64,000 nucleotides of DNA, from contig JAKAUN010000008.1 of NCBI GenBank assembly GCA_021817605.1, forward strand, positions 105,561-169,560. Reading direction: 5' to 3'. A program made the translations under genes and the position numbers. Positions 37,506-46,568 of this stretch are shown piece by piece. The notes below the pieces were generated by a model. It was not told the origin of the DNA and did no database searches. It was given only the letters and a program-made list of their open reading frames with translations. The stretch's first letter is position 1. Every line of letters begins with the position of its first letter. The DNA comes from Thermoplasmata archaeon. Its GTDB lineage: Archaea; Thermoplasmatota; Thermoplasmata; Lutacidiplasmatales; UBA184.

Positions 37506-37631
37506 CGTCTCGAGGGAGCGAGCGAGGGCGCGGTATATCCGACCTCGTCCGGAACGGAGCGAGGGGTCCCGCCGAAAAGTGGGTGGGGGAACCTCTCGCG
37601 AGGTCCCCCGGAAGTCGCGTTCGCACCCTGC

Positions 37632-37871
37632 CTAGGCGTTCTTCATCCGGGCCCGGGAGACGAAGCCCTTCTTGTCCAGGAAGTACATGTAGCCGTCCTG
37701 GCGGGTGATCTTCTCGGTTCCGACGCGGCCCTTGCGCCCCGACTTGTTCAGCTTGGTCGGGGTCTTCCAGAGGTACCCGTCCTTGCCGAGATAGTAGAGG
37801 TAACCTTTCTCTCTCTTGACCTGCTCCTTGCCGACTCGCTCCGCCATATGGAGGACCTCGGCCGGCGTCAA
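37632..37871 (-). CDS. Small conserved protein with two internal aromatic repeats, unknown function
   Basis: KREKGYLYYLGKDGYLWKTP / TRQDGYMYFLDKKGFVSRAR. Confidence 0.75.
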   Translation of the reverse strand: MTPAEVLHMAERVGKEQVKREKGYLYYLGKDGYLWKTPTKLNKSGRKGRVGTEKITRQDGYMYFLDKKGFVSRARMKNA

Positions 37872-37904
37872 GGAGACCCCCTCTATTTGAATTTGCTGAC
37901 GGAG

Positions 37905-39158
37905 TTACGGCGGAGAAACCGGTTTTCCCTGACGGAGAACGAGCTCCGGACGCGCGTCGAAACGGTAGCCGAGCAGCTCGACCTTCGGGAACGGGAAGAC
38001 CGAGAGGTCGGCGGGGCGGCCCACCTCGATGGTCCCGGCGGCGTCGAGCCCGCTCGCCCACGCGCCGTTGACGGTTGAGGCGGTCAGCGCCTCGGCGGGC
38101 GTGAGCCGCCCCGCGTGGACCGCCGCCGCGAGGACGGTCGGCATCGCTTCGACCCAGCTCGCCGGCGAGCAGTCGCTCCCGAGGGCGACCGCCACCCCGG
38201 CGTCGACCGCCTCGCGCGCGGGGCTGCGACGCGTGGCTCCGGAGGAAAAGGCGGTGAGCGGGAGGAGGACGGCGGCCACCCCGGCCTTCGCGAGCCGCCC
38301 GAGATCCTCCGTGGGGGTGCTGAGGAGGTGGTCGGCGCTCCGGGCGCCGAGGCGGGCGGCGAGGCGCGCCCCGCGGGAAAGGACGAACTCGTCGGCGTGG
38401 ACCTTCACGCCGAGTCCGAGGGAGCTCGCCGCGCGCAGCAGCCTCTCGGAATCGCGGACCGAGAAGAAGCCGGGCTCGCAGAACACGTCGCAAAAGCGGG
38501 CGAGCCCGCGTCGGGCCACCTCCGGAAGCGTCCGACGGAGGATCTGGTCGATGTAGGCGGACGGTCGGCCCCGGAACTCGGGAGGGACGGCATGCGCCCC
38601 CAGGAAAGTGGGGACGAGCCGCGTGCCGGTCGCATGCTCGAGCCGCGGGATCAGGCGAAGGAGCCGCAGTTCCCCGGTGTGGTCGAGCGCGTAGCCGCTC
38701 TTCACCTCGGCCGAGGTGGTCCCGTAGGACGCCATCCCAAAGAGCCGCGAGGCGGTGGCGTGCAGCAGCTCGGCCTCGGACGCGGCACGGGTGGCTCGCA
38801 CCGTGGAGAGGAGCCCGCCGCCGCGCCGTGCGATCGTACGATAGCTCATCCCCCGGGCCTTGAGGGCCATCTCCTTCGAGCGGTCGCCGGCGAAGAGCAC
38901 GTGGGTGTGGGCGTCGACAAAGCCCGGGACGGCGACCTTGCCCGTGCCGTCGAAGCTCCGAGCTCCCGGCCGCAGCCTCACGTTGCGGGAGAGCTCCCGG
39001 TCGTTCCCCACCCAGGCGACGCGACCTCCGTCCAAGGCGATGGCGGCGTCCTCGCGGAGCGAGAGCTCCTCCATCGCCGCCCCCGTGCGGGGGATCGCAC
39101 CGCGGGAGAGCGTCGCGACCTCGGCGAGGCCGCGGAGCACCGTCTCGGCGCGGATCAT
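37905..39158 (-). CDS. hutI: Imidazolonepropionase
   Basis: VPGFVDAHTHVLFAGDRSKEMALKARGMSYRTI...TTSAEVKSGYALDHTGELRLLRLI...FCDVFCEPGFFSV...VALGSDCSPASW. Confidence 0.95.
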   Translation of the reverse strand: MIRAETVLRGLAEVATLSRGAIPRTGAAMEELSLREDAAIALDGGRVAWVGNDRELSRNVRLRPGARSFDGTGKVAVPGFVDAHTHVLFAGDRSKEMALKARGMSYRTIARRGGGLLSTVRATRAASEAELLHATASRLFGMASYGTTSAEVKSGYALDHTGELRLLRLIPRLEHATGTRLVPTFLGAHAVPPEFRGRPSAYIDQILRRTLPEVARRGLARFCDVFCEPGFFSVRDSERLLRAASSLGLGVKVHADEFVLSRGARLAARLGARSADHLLSTPTEDLGRLAKAGVAAVLLPLTAFSSGATRRSPAREAVDAGVAVALGSDCSPASWVEAMPTVLAAAVHAGRLTPAEALTASTVNGAWASGLDAAGTIEVGRPADLSVFPFPKVELLGYRFDARPELVLRQGKPVSPP

Positions 39159-40057
39159 GGCTGGCGGATGAGGTGGTCGAGGAGGTCGCGGGCGACGCTC
39201 GACCCTGCGAAGACGACACGGGCCTCGCCCTCGAGCGGCTCGAGCTGCTTGTATCTCGCCGAGAAGTGGGTGAGGAACAGCGCGCCGACGCCCGCGACCC
39301 GGGCGCATTCGGCCGCCTGGCGCGCGGAGGAGTGCCCCCAGCTGTTCGCTTCCTTCTCGAGCTCCTGCGCGACGGTCGCCTCGTGGACCAGGATCGTCGC
39401 CTTCTCGGAAAGGCGTCGGACCGGATCGCTCGGGGCCGTATCGCCCGAGTAGACGACCGAGCGGCCGGCCCTCGGCGGCCCCATGACCTCCTCGGGCGCG
39501 ACGAGCCGGTCTCCGACCCGGACGGACTCCCCCGCCTCCAGGTGCGAGAAGTCCCGGCCGTGGATGCCGAGCGCGCGCGCCTTGGGCCCGTCGAACCTTC
39601 CCCGATGCGCCTCCTCCTCCACGCGGTAGGCGAGCGCGGGGACCGGATGATCGGCCGCCGCCGTCTTCACAGTATAACCCTCCAGCTCGACCGTGCTCCC
39701 GGGGGAGAGCGGGTGGACGTCGACCGGGAACCGCAGGGTGAAATAGCCCATCCCGAGCGCGCGCTCGACCATCTCCCGTGCGTCCGGCGGTCCGTAGATG
39801 TCGAGGGGCTCCTCGCGATGGTTGAGGGACATGCTCTGGATGAGGCCGGGGAGGCCGAGGAAGTGGTCGCCATGGAAGTGGGAGATGAAGATCCGCCGCA
39901 CCCGCATGAACGAGACGCTTGACTGGAAGAACTGGCGCTGGGTCCCCTCCCCGCAGTCGAGCAGGACGAGCTCCCGCTCAAGGTCGAGCGCCAGGGCGCT
40001 CGCCGAGCGCTCCTTGGTCGGCCAGGAGCCCGCGGTCCCGAGGAAGGTAAGGCGCAT
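39155..40057 (-). CDS. rnz: Ribonuclease Z
   Basis: MRLTFLGTAGSWPTKERSASALAL...LLDCGEGTQRQ...IFISHFHGDHFLGLPGLIQSM...VYSGDTAP...FLTHFSARY. Confidence 0.95.
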   Translation of the reverse strand: MRLTFLGTAGSWPTKERSASALALDLERELVLLDCGEGTQRQFFQSSVSFMRVRRIFISHFHGDHFLGLPGLIQSMSLNHREEPLDIYGPPDAREMVERALGMGYFTLRFPVDVHPLSPGSTVELEGYTVKTAAADHPVPALAYRVEEEAHRGRFDGPKARALGIHGRDFSHLEAGESVRVGDRLVAPEEVMGPPRAGRSVVYSGDTAPSDPVRRLSEKATILVHEATVAQELEKEANSWGHSSARQAAECARVAGVGALFLTHFSARYKQLEPLEGEARVVFAGSSVARDLLDHLIRQP

Positions 40058-40227
40058 CGGCGGGGCGCACTCCCGGGGACGTATTAGGACGAAGGAAGGC
40101 GCGAGCGGCTCCGCCGGCCCGAGCGCGGTCTCGGGAGGCGCCGAGGTCGTCCGCAGCGGTCGCGCCGGTCGCGAGCCGCCGCGCGGACCCGACGTCGTGC
40201 ACGCAAAAGGGGAAAAGCCCCTCCAGC

Positions 40228-41448
40228 GTGCTCCGGTGGATGGTGGATTGGGACCGGGTCCAAGAGCTCCGGTCGAAAGGCTGGGACTGGGGAAAGATCG
40301 CCGCCGATCCGAAGGTCGGCTTCCGTGCGGATGCCTCGGCGGGAGACCCGGGCCGCGCCCTGCGGGCGCTCTACCATCGCAGCCGCGCCCGGGAGCGGAC
40401 AAAGGGGTCGACCAGCGAGGGGTCCGGTACCGGCGCGGAGAAGAAGGGCGAGGGTACCGGCTGGGGGATCCTGCGGATCTTCTACCTTGTCGTCCCGCTG
40501 GTGGGCGTCTGGTTCGCGCTCGCCTACCTTGTCCCCTCGCCGATCGGTCTGGTCGTGCCTGCGCTCCCGTACCTCGGCCTGGTCCTCGCGGGGGTCGCCC
40601 TCGTCCTGATCTGGAGCCTCTGGCGCTCCACCGGGGGCCGGCGGTGGTCGGCGGTCTACCGCACCACGGTCATCGGCGGGGTGATCCTGGGGCTGGTCGT
40701 CGCCGGGCTCATCGGGCTCACCGGTGCCATCGCCTTCGGCTGCCCGCTGCTCCCCCCGGCCGCGAGCCTCAAGACGGTCTCCTCCTCCCCCTTCGAGAAG
40801 GTCCCCACGGGCGCCTGGCAGACGAACGGCGTGCCGGTCTTCTACTCCTTCGGGGCGACGTGGTGCCCGTACTGCTCGGCGACCAGCTGGGCCGAGTGGA
40901 AGGCGCTCACCGAGTTCGGAAGCGTTTCGGGTGTGGCGTTCGGATATTCGAGCTCCTCGGATGTCTACGCCCAGACCCCGGAGGTGGTCCTCGCCAGCAT
41001 CCAGCTCGGTCCCAAGTCCGTCAACGGGGTCTCGAGTCCTGCCGCGGTCGACTTCCAGGTCAGCGAGGACACCTCGGGAGTCCAGGGCACGGTGCCCGGC
41101 ACCGCCAGCTGCTACCAGCAGGCGTATCTCACCGCCTACGCGAGTGGCATCCCCTTCATCGTCCTCAACGGGCAGTACGAGCACGACGGCGAGCTCGTCA
41201 ACCCTGCGGACCTCAGCAACTGGTCGCACGGCCAGAACGGCGGCTACACGTCGGTCGAGCAGTCCGTCCTCAACGAGGTCCCGGTCCAGGGAGGGAACGC
41301 CTGGGCGGCCGTGCGCACCAACGCCTGGTGGATCATGGCGATCATCACGGTCACCATCGGAGTGCCCGTGACGACGCTGGCGAACGAGTACGGCTGGAGC
41401 TCGGCGACCAAGCAGGCCGTCGGGACGGATGTCTCCCTGCTCGGCTAG
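40228..41448 (+). CDS. DUF929-like membrane protein with thioredoxin-like CPYC site
   Basis: Two to three TM then GVPVFYSFGATWCPYCSATSWAEWKAL...YASGIPFIVLNGQYEHDGELVNP. Confidence 0.75.
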   Translation: MLRWMVDWDRVQELRSKGWDWGKIAADPKVGFRADASAGDPGRALRALYHRSRARERTKGSTSEGSGTGAEKKGEGTGWGILRIFYLVVPLVGVWFALAYLVPSPIGLVVPALPYLGLVLAGVALVLIWSLWRSTGGRRWSAVYRTTVIGGVILGLVVAGLIGLTGAIAFGCPLLPPAASLKTVSSSPFEKVPTGAWQTNGVPVFYSFGATWCPYCSATSWAEWKALTEFGSVSGVAFGYSSSSDVYAQTPEVVLASIQLGPKSVNGVSSPAAVDFQVSEDTSGVQGTVPGTASCYQQAYLTAYASGIPFIVLNGQYEHDGELVNPADLSNWSHGQNGGYTSVEQSVLNEVPVQGGNAWAAVRTNAWWIMAIITVTIGVPVTTLANEYGWSSATKQAVGTDVSLLG

Positions 41449-41473
41449 GTCCGGATGAAGACCTCTAGCGTAC
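41441..41473 (+). repeat. 33-bp direct repeat, copy 1
   Basis: tcggctaggtccggatgaagacctctagcgtac; identical to 41513..41545, offset 72 bp. Confidence 0.97.
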
Positions 41474-41512
41474 CTTTATACAGTCGGACGGGAAATGCGA
41501 GAAAGGGGCTTT

Positions 41513-41545
41513 TCGGCTAGGTCCGGATGAAGACCTCTAGCGTAC
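41513..41545 (+). repeat. 33-bp direct repeat, copy 2 (contains the VKOR start codon)
   Basis: Identical to 41441..41473. Confidence 0.97.
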
Positions 41546-42006
41546 GCTCCGCGATCCTCCTCGCAGGCCTCATCGGCCTGCTGGTCTCCCTCTTCGCCAC
41601 CGCGGAGTTCCTCCAGACCTCGCTGCGCTCGTTCTGCTCGATCAGCTCGTTCTTCTCCTGCTCGCTCGTCGACCAGAGCGGCAAGACCACTACCCTCGGC
41701 ATCCCCGACTACCTGTGGGGGATCGGCGGTTTCGTCCTCATCCTCGTGGTAGCCGGTGTCGCCGAGAGGCGCCCGGAGGACACCCGCCCGGCCTACCTCC
41801 TCCTCGCGATCACGACGGCGGGGGTCGCCGTCTCGCTCTACTTCCTCTACGTCGAGCTCGTGGAGATCGACGCGATGTGCGTTGTCTGCCTTGCCGCCTA
41901 CATCTTCGGCTTCCTCGCCTGGGGCGGGGCGATCTCGCTGGTCGGGAAGCTTCGGACGCCCCAGCCTCCCTCCGACGAGGGGGCTAGCGAGACGACCGAA
42001 AGCTGA
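41527..42006 (+). CDS. Vitamin K epoxide reductase (VKOR)-family membrane protein
   Basis: 4 TM; SFCSISSFFSCSLVDQSG...LGIPDYLWGIGGF...VEIDAMCVVCLAAY CxxC. Confidence 0.88.
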   Translation: MKTSSVRSAILLAGLIGLLVSLFATAEFLQTSLRSFCSISSFFSCSLVDQSGKTTTLGIPDYLWGIGGFVLILVVAGVAERRPEDTRPAYLLLAITTAGVAVSLYFLYVELVEIDAMCVVCLAAYIFGFLAWGGAISLVGKLRTPQPPSDEGASETTES

Positions 42007-42147
42007 CCGGTCGCTTCCTCCGCGGTCCCGTACGGGCCGCGGGCGGCCGCAGCGGGCTGACGGACCGGCGAACTTCCGTCTTCTCCCGCCGGCCACCGAG
42101 GGACGGTTATATACCCGACCTTTCTCGGCCGCCCGGGTTCGAAGTCC

Positions 42148-42381
42148 ATGGTGTCGGACATCGTCGCCTCGTATCGGGCACTCGCTGCGGGCATCGCGAT
42201 CGCGGGAGGCCTCATCGGGACGGGCATGGCCCAGTCGGGGATCGGGGCGGCCGGTATGGGGATCATCGCCGAGAAGCCCGAGAAGTTCGGCCAGGTGCTG
42301 TTCTTCTTCGTCATTCCCGAGACGCTCTGGATCATCGGGTTCGTCCTCGGGATCATCCTGCTGCTCGGGATCCTGGGCTAG
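42148..42381 (+). CDS. atpK: A-type ATP synthase c-ring subunit K
   Basis: ALAAGIAIAGGLIGTGMAQSGIGAAGMGIIAEKPEKFGQVLFFFVIPETLWIIGFVLGIILL; TATA ttatatac upstream. Confidence 0.93.
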   Translation: MVSDIVASYRALAAGIAIAGGLIGTGMAQSGIGAAGMGIIAEKPEKFGQVLFFFVIPETLWIIGFVLGIILLLGILG

Positions 42382-42402
42382 ACCGGTCCCTCTCGCACGA
42401 GG

Positions 42403-42954
42403 ATGTCGCTCGAGAGCCTCGTCGACGAGATCCGCTCCCGCGGGGAGGCCGAGCTCCGCGCCGTCGCGGAGAGCCGCGCCCGGGAGGAGGCGGCGGTCGC
42501 TTCCAAAAGGGATCGTCGGGTCGAGGAGCTCCGCAAGGAGGCCGACCGCGCCTTGGAGATCGAGATCGCTCGGCTCACGGCGCAGCGGCTCGCGGCTGCC
42601 AAGCTCTCCGCCCGCAAGCTGCTCTACGCGGCCCGGGAGGAGCGGCTCACGCGTGCGCTGGAGGAGACCCGCGGGCTGCTCTCGGAATTCACCTCGGAGC
42701 CCAACTATGCGGACGTGTTGCGCAGGATGTACTCCGCTGCGACCGACGCTCTGGGCCCTTCCGTGCGCGTCTTCGGGCGCGCCGACGACGCGGCTCTCCT
42801 GCGCCGGCTGGCGGGCAAGTCCTTCGACCCGGCCCCTCGCCCGATCCTCGGAGGGCTGGTCGCCGAGACCCCGGACGGCCGTCGCCGCCTGGACTTCTCC
42901 TTCGACGAGCTGCTTAGGCTCCGAGGCGACAGGGTCCGCGAGCTCCTCGCCTGA
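42403..42954 (+). CDS. atpE: A-type ATP synthase subunit E
   Basis: LVDEIRSRGEAELRAVAESRAREEAAVASKRDRRVEEL...; position in operon. Confidence 0.85.
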   Translation: MSLESLVDEIRSRGEAELRAVAESRAREEAAVASKRDRRVEELRKEADRALEIEIARLTAQRLAAAKLSARKLLYAAREERLTRALEETRGLLSEFTSEPNYADVLRRMYSAATDALGPSVRVFGRADDAALLRRLAGKSFDPAPRPILGGLVAETPDGRRRLDFSFDELLRLRGDRVRELLA

Positions 42955-42969
42955 AAGGAGCGGTCGAGC

Positions 42970-44046
42970 ATGGCCGGCTCCCCCTACGCGATCTCCCTCG
43001 GTCGGCTCAAGCCCGAGTTCCCCTCGTTCCTTCCGCGGGAGACGTTCGCCAGCCTGCTCGCGGCGCGGGACACGAACGATCTCGCGAAGCTCCTCGAGGC
43101 GACCGCCTACGCCTCCGACATCGTCCGGGCCCGCGCGACGCACTCGGGAGGGGCGATGCTCGAGGTGGCGATCAATCGCACCTTCGTGCGGCGCAACCGG
43201 CATGCCTACGACTCGAGCCCGTTCGCCGGAAGACAGGTGGTCGCCGCCTACCTTGCCCGGTGGGACATCGAGAACATCGAGCTCATCCTGGGGGCGAAGG
43301 CGACCGGGCGGCCGGTGACGGAGACCGAGGACCATCTGGTCTCGAGCCGTGAGATCCCCGCGGGCCTCTACGCGGGGGTGATGACGCTGGACGACTTCCG
43401 CCAGCTGCTCGCGCAGCCGACCCTCGAGGCGACGGCGACCGCGCTGGTCCCCTTCGGCTACGGAGCCACCGTCCTGCCCCTCGTCGAAGCGTTCGAGAGG
43501 ACCCACGACATCTTCCCGATCCTCAACGCCCTCGACCGGGCCCACTACCGCGACGTCCTTTCCGCCACGCGCTTCTTCCAGGGCGACGAGTGGGTGGTGC
43601 GGGGATACCTTTCCGGCGAGATCGACGCCCGCAACGCCCTCCTTCTCCTCAAGGGGAAGGCCATCGAGCTGCCGGTCGACCAGGTCGTCGCCGGCTGGCT
43701 GGACGGGGGTTCGTTCCCGGCGACACAGGCCTCCGACCTCTACTCGGCGCGGGGGGTCCCCGAGCTGGCCGAGCGGCTCGCCGAGAAGTTCCCCTCGATC
43801 GTCCAGGGAACCGAGGAGTACCTCAGCGGCAAGAGCCTGGTCGGCTTCGAGGTCGCCCTCCAGCGCGACCGGGCCCAGCGCGAGTTCAAGCGCCTCGCGA
43901 CCTATCCGCTCGGCCTGTCGGTGATCTTCGCCTACCTCCTGCGCAACGAGCTCGAGCGAGGCGATCTGCGCCGCCTCGCGTTCGGGAAGGTCTACGGTCT
44001 CTCCCAGGAGCGTCTCGGCTCCCTGCTCGTGAGCGCCGCGCTGTAG
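42970..44046 (+). CDS. atpC: A-type ATP synthase subunit C (V0D/AC39)
   Basis: RDTNDLAKLLEATAYA...KGKAIELPVDQVV...YLLRNELERGDLRRLAFGKVYGL. Confidence 0.88.
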   Translation: MAGSPYAISLGRLKPEFPSFLPRETFASLLAARDTNDLAKLLEATAYASDIVRARATHSGGAMLEVAINRTFVRRNRHAYDSSPFAGRQVVAAYLARWDIENIELILGAKATGRPVTETEDHLVSSREIPAGLYAGVMTLDDFRQLLAQPTLEATATALVPFGYGATVLPLVEAFERTHDIFPILNALDRAHYRDVLSATRFFQGDEWVVRGYLSGEIDARNALLLLKGKAIELPVDQVVAGWLDGGSFPATQASDLYSARGVPELAERLAEKFPSIVQGTEEYLSGKSLVGFEVALQRDRAQREFKRLATYPLGLSVIFAYLLRNELERGDLRRLAFGKVYGLSQERLGSLLVSAAL

Positions 44047-44076
44047 CGGGAGCGCCTTCGCTCCCCCTCGGGCCGG

Positions 44077-46074
44077 TCAGCTCTCGGGGGCCTGGACGAT
44101 CGGCCCGAGCTTGCCGTCCGCGTCGACCGACGGGACGGTGTGACTGCGCGGGGTGCCGAACGGGCGGAAGGGGCGGCCGTTGCCCGAGTAGAACTTCGAG
44201 AAGTACTCGACGAAGATCAGCCGCGCTCCCTGGATCCCCGGCTCGAAGACCCCCAGGATCACGTTGAACGACTGCCCGACCACGAGGATGAGCAGCCCGA
44301 AGACGATGCCCGCGATCGTCCCTCCGCCGACGAGCCCCCCGCCGATGGTGTTGATCACGAGCGCCAGGATGACGCTCGCGAGGAGGATCCCGACCAGACG
44401 CGTGTAGGAGAGGATGTGGCTGATCACCTCGAGAAGTCCCAGCCCCGCCGTCTGCACTCCCTCCCCCACCAGCATGAGGGCGAAGCCCGCGCCCATGCAG
44501 GCGAACCAGGCGAAGACGATCGGGTGGGCCGAGGGGCTGATCGCGTGGTGGATCATGGCGAGGCCGAAGAAGGCGACCCCGAAGGCGAAGAGGATCCCTC
44601 CGCTCTTCGCGAGGACCCCGCGGAGGTGGTGGTGGAAGTACTCCTTGAGCGCCCCGAAGAGGAAGCCGAGAACGACCATCCCCAGCCCGATGTAGCCCGC
44701 GAGGAGGAGGAGCTTGGGGAGGTCCTGGCGGCTCGCGGGAGCGATGGGGGCGTGGTAGCCCACGAGGGTGTGGAGGAGACTGAAGCCGAAGAACTCGTCC
44801 CAGAACAGGCCGAGGCCGATAGCGATGGCGCAGCCCGGCAGCAGCGCCCAGGCCAGTTGCTGCATCCCTTTCGGGCCCATGATCATCTTGACGAAGTTCC
44901 GTCCGAACTTCGGGAGATGGCGGGCGCCGGGGAAGCCGACGATCATCCAGAGCGAGATCAGCAGGATGACCAGGCCGTAGCCCCAGTCGCCGAGCATGAA
45001 CCCGAAGAAGATCGGGAAGACGATCGAGAAGACGAGGGTCGGGTCCCACTCGGAGGCCTGCGGCAGCGAGTAGAACCTCACGAAGAACTCGAAGCGCCGC
45101 ACGCCGGGCGGGTTCGCCATCATCGTCGGCGCCTCCTCGGTGGTCGGGACCTCGTAGAAGTGGACCCGGCCGCCGCACGCCTCGGTGAGGACCGCCCTCA
45201 GCCGATCGGTATCGCGTCGCGGGACCCACGCCTCGAGGGCGAAGGCGGAACGGCTCGCGCCGAGCTTGCTGAGGACCTCGGCCTTGCGGTTCTCGATCTC
45301 GAGCGCCTCGGCGACCGCGGCGATCGTGGGGTACCACTCCGCCGAGATCGCCTCGAGCTCGCCGCGGATCTCCGTGCGGCGTGCCGCGAGCGTCTCCTGG
45401 TTGCGGAGGAGCTCCTCCCGCGCCTGGGCCACCGTCCCTTCGAGCGGAGGAAGGCTCGCGAGGCGTATCCCCGCCCCCTGGGCGGCGGAGGTGACGGCCT
45501 CGGCGGAGGAGGAACGGGCGACCAGGAGGAAGCGGCTCACCTCGCCCGGGGGCCCCGCGAAGAACGTCGCGTCCGCCTCGGCAGGGATCGCGGCGCGGAA
45601 CTTCGCCGCGGCCTCCGGCTCGCCTTCCCCGAAGAGGGTGAGGAGGCTCTTCGCCCGCAAGAGCTCGAGCCGGTCGGTGTAGAAGGAGATCTTCTCGAGG
45701 AGGCCCAGCGAATCGGCGACCGTCTTCGCCTCGGTCTGGAGCTTGTCGTCCTCTCGGGCGAGCTCCCCGACCTTCGCGTCGACGTTCACCGTGGCCGCGG
45801 CCGCGAAGAGCGCCTCCGAAGAATCGATCCTCTTCGGAGCGAACGGACCGACGGGGGGAAGGGCCGAGAGCAGCGCGCGGAAGCGGAGCGTCTCGTCCCC
45901 CACGCGGCGGAGCGTATCGCTCCCGCGTTCCGGGCCGAGCTCGGCGAGCGTCGCGGCCGAGAGGGGCTCGACCTGCGCGATCCGTAGATCGTGGAGGACC
46001 GTGAGGACGTTCGTCTCGTCCGAGCGCAGGCCAAGGAGGCCTACCTTCACCATCGGGACGGGCCGCAGCGCCAT
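44077..46074 (-). CDS. atpI: A-type ATP synthase subunit I (a)
   Basis: 665 aa; EFFVRFYSLPQASEWDPTLVFSIVFPIFFGFMLGDWGYGL; ISHILSYTRLVGILLASVILALVIN. Confidence 0.93.
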   Translation of the reverse strand: MALRPVPMVKVGLLGLRSDETNVLTVLHDLRIAQVEPLSAATLAELGPERGSDTLRRVGDETLRFRALLSALPPVGPFAPKRIDSSEALFAAAATVNVDAKVGELAREDDKLQTEAKTVADSLGLLEKISFYTDRLELLRAKSLLTLFGEGEPEAAAKFRAAIPAEADATFFAGPPGEVSRFLLVARSSSAEAVTSAAQGAGIRLASLPPLEGTVAQAREELLRNQETLAARRTEIRGELEAISAEWYPTIAAVAEALEIENRKAEVLSKLGASRSAFALEAWVPRRDTDRLRAVLTEACGGRVHFYEVPTTEEAPTMMANPPGVRRFEFFVRFYSLPQASEWDPTLVFSIVFPIFFGFMLGDWGYGLVILLISLWMIVGFPGARHLPKFGRNFVKMIMGPKGMQQLAWALLPGCAIAIGLGLFWDEFFGFSLLHTLVGYHAPIAPASRQDLPKLLLLAGYIGLGMVVLGFLFGALKEYFHHHLRGVLAKSGGILFAFGVAFFGLAMIHHAISPSAHPIVFAWFACMGAGFALMLVGEGVQTAGLGLLEVISHILSYTRLVGILLASVILALVINTIGGGLVGGGTIAGIVFGLLILVVGQSFNVILGVFEPGIQGARLIFVEYFSKFYSGNGRPFRPFGTPRSHTVPSVDADGKLGPIVQAPES

Positions 46075-46083
46075 GGGACCCCC

Positions 46084-46443
46084 TTACGGAGAAGCGAACT
46101 CGCCGAGCACCGCGCGGACGATCTCGTCCTTGCGGCCGGTGACCTTCTTCCCGGCTCCCGACCGGGCCTTGGCGGCGGCGCTTTCGCCTGTCTTCACGAT
46201 CTCGTGGGCCTCGGAATCCGCGGCGGCGACGGCGGCCTCGAGGTCGTGCGAGCGCCTCGCCTCGAGCTCGGAGAGGACCGCCTTGATAGAAGCCTCCGCG
46301 CCGGCGTGCGCCTCGGCAAGGGCCTGCTCGCTCGTGGCGCGGGCCGCCGTGAGCTTGCTCTCCCATTCCGCCTCGGTGGTCTTGACCCTGCGCAGGACCT
46401 CGACGGTCCCCGCGTCCGGCCCGGTCGGCTCCGCCCCGCTCAC
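46084..46443 (-). CDS. atpH: A-type ATP synthase subunit H
   Basis: Ala/Glu/Lys-rich coiled coil VEVLRRVKTTEAEWESKLTAARATSEQALAEAHAGAEASI; operon position. Confidence 0.75.
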   Translation of the reverse strand: MSGAEPTGPDAGTVEVLRRVKTTEAEWESKLTAARATSEQALAEAHAGAEASIKAVLSELEARRSHDLEAAVAAADSEAHEIVKTGESAAAKARSGAGKKVTGRKDEIVRAVLGEFASP

Positions 46444-46568
46444 AGCCTAAACCCTCCGGGCCAGGCGAGGAGGATCGCGAAAAAGACGGCGAGCGCGGCG
46501 ATCTTCACCATCGTGCTAAGGGTCCAGATCGCCGCGAAGCGGCGGACCTCCCGGTTACGCGGCGGCAC
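46440..46568 (-). CDS. 42-aa single-TM microprotein inside the ATP synthase operon
   Basis: MPPRNREVRRFAAIWTLSTMVKIAALAVFFAILLAWPGGFRL*; GTG start overlaps atpD end, stop overlaps atpH start (GTGA). Confidence 0.55.
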   Translation of the reverse strand: MPPRNREVRRFAAIWTLSTMVKIAALAVFFAILLAWPGGFRL

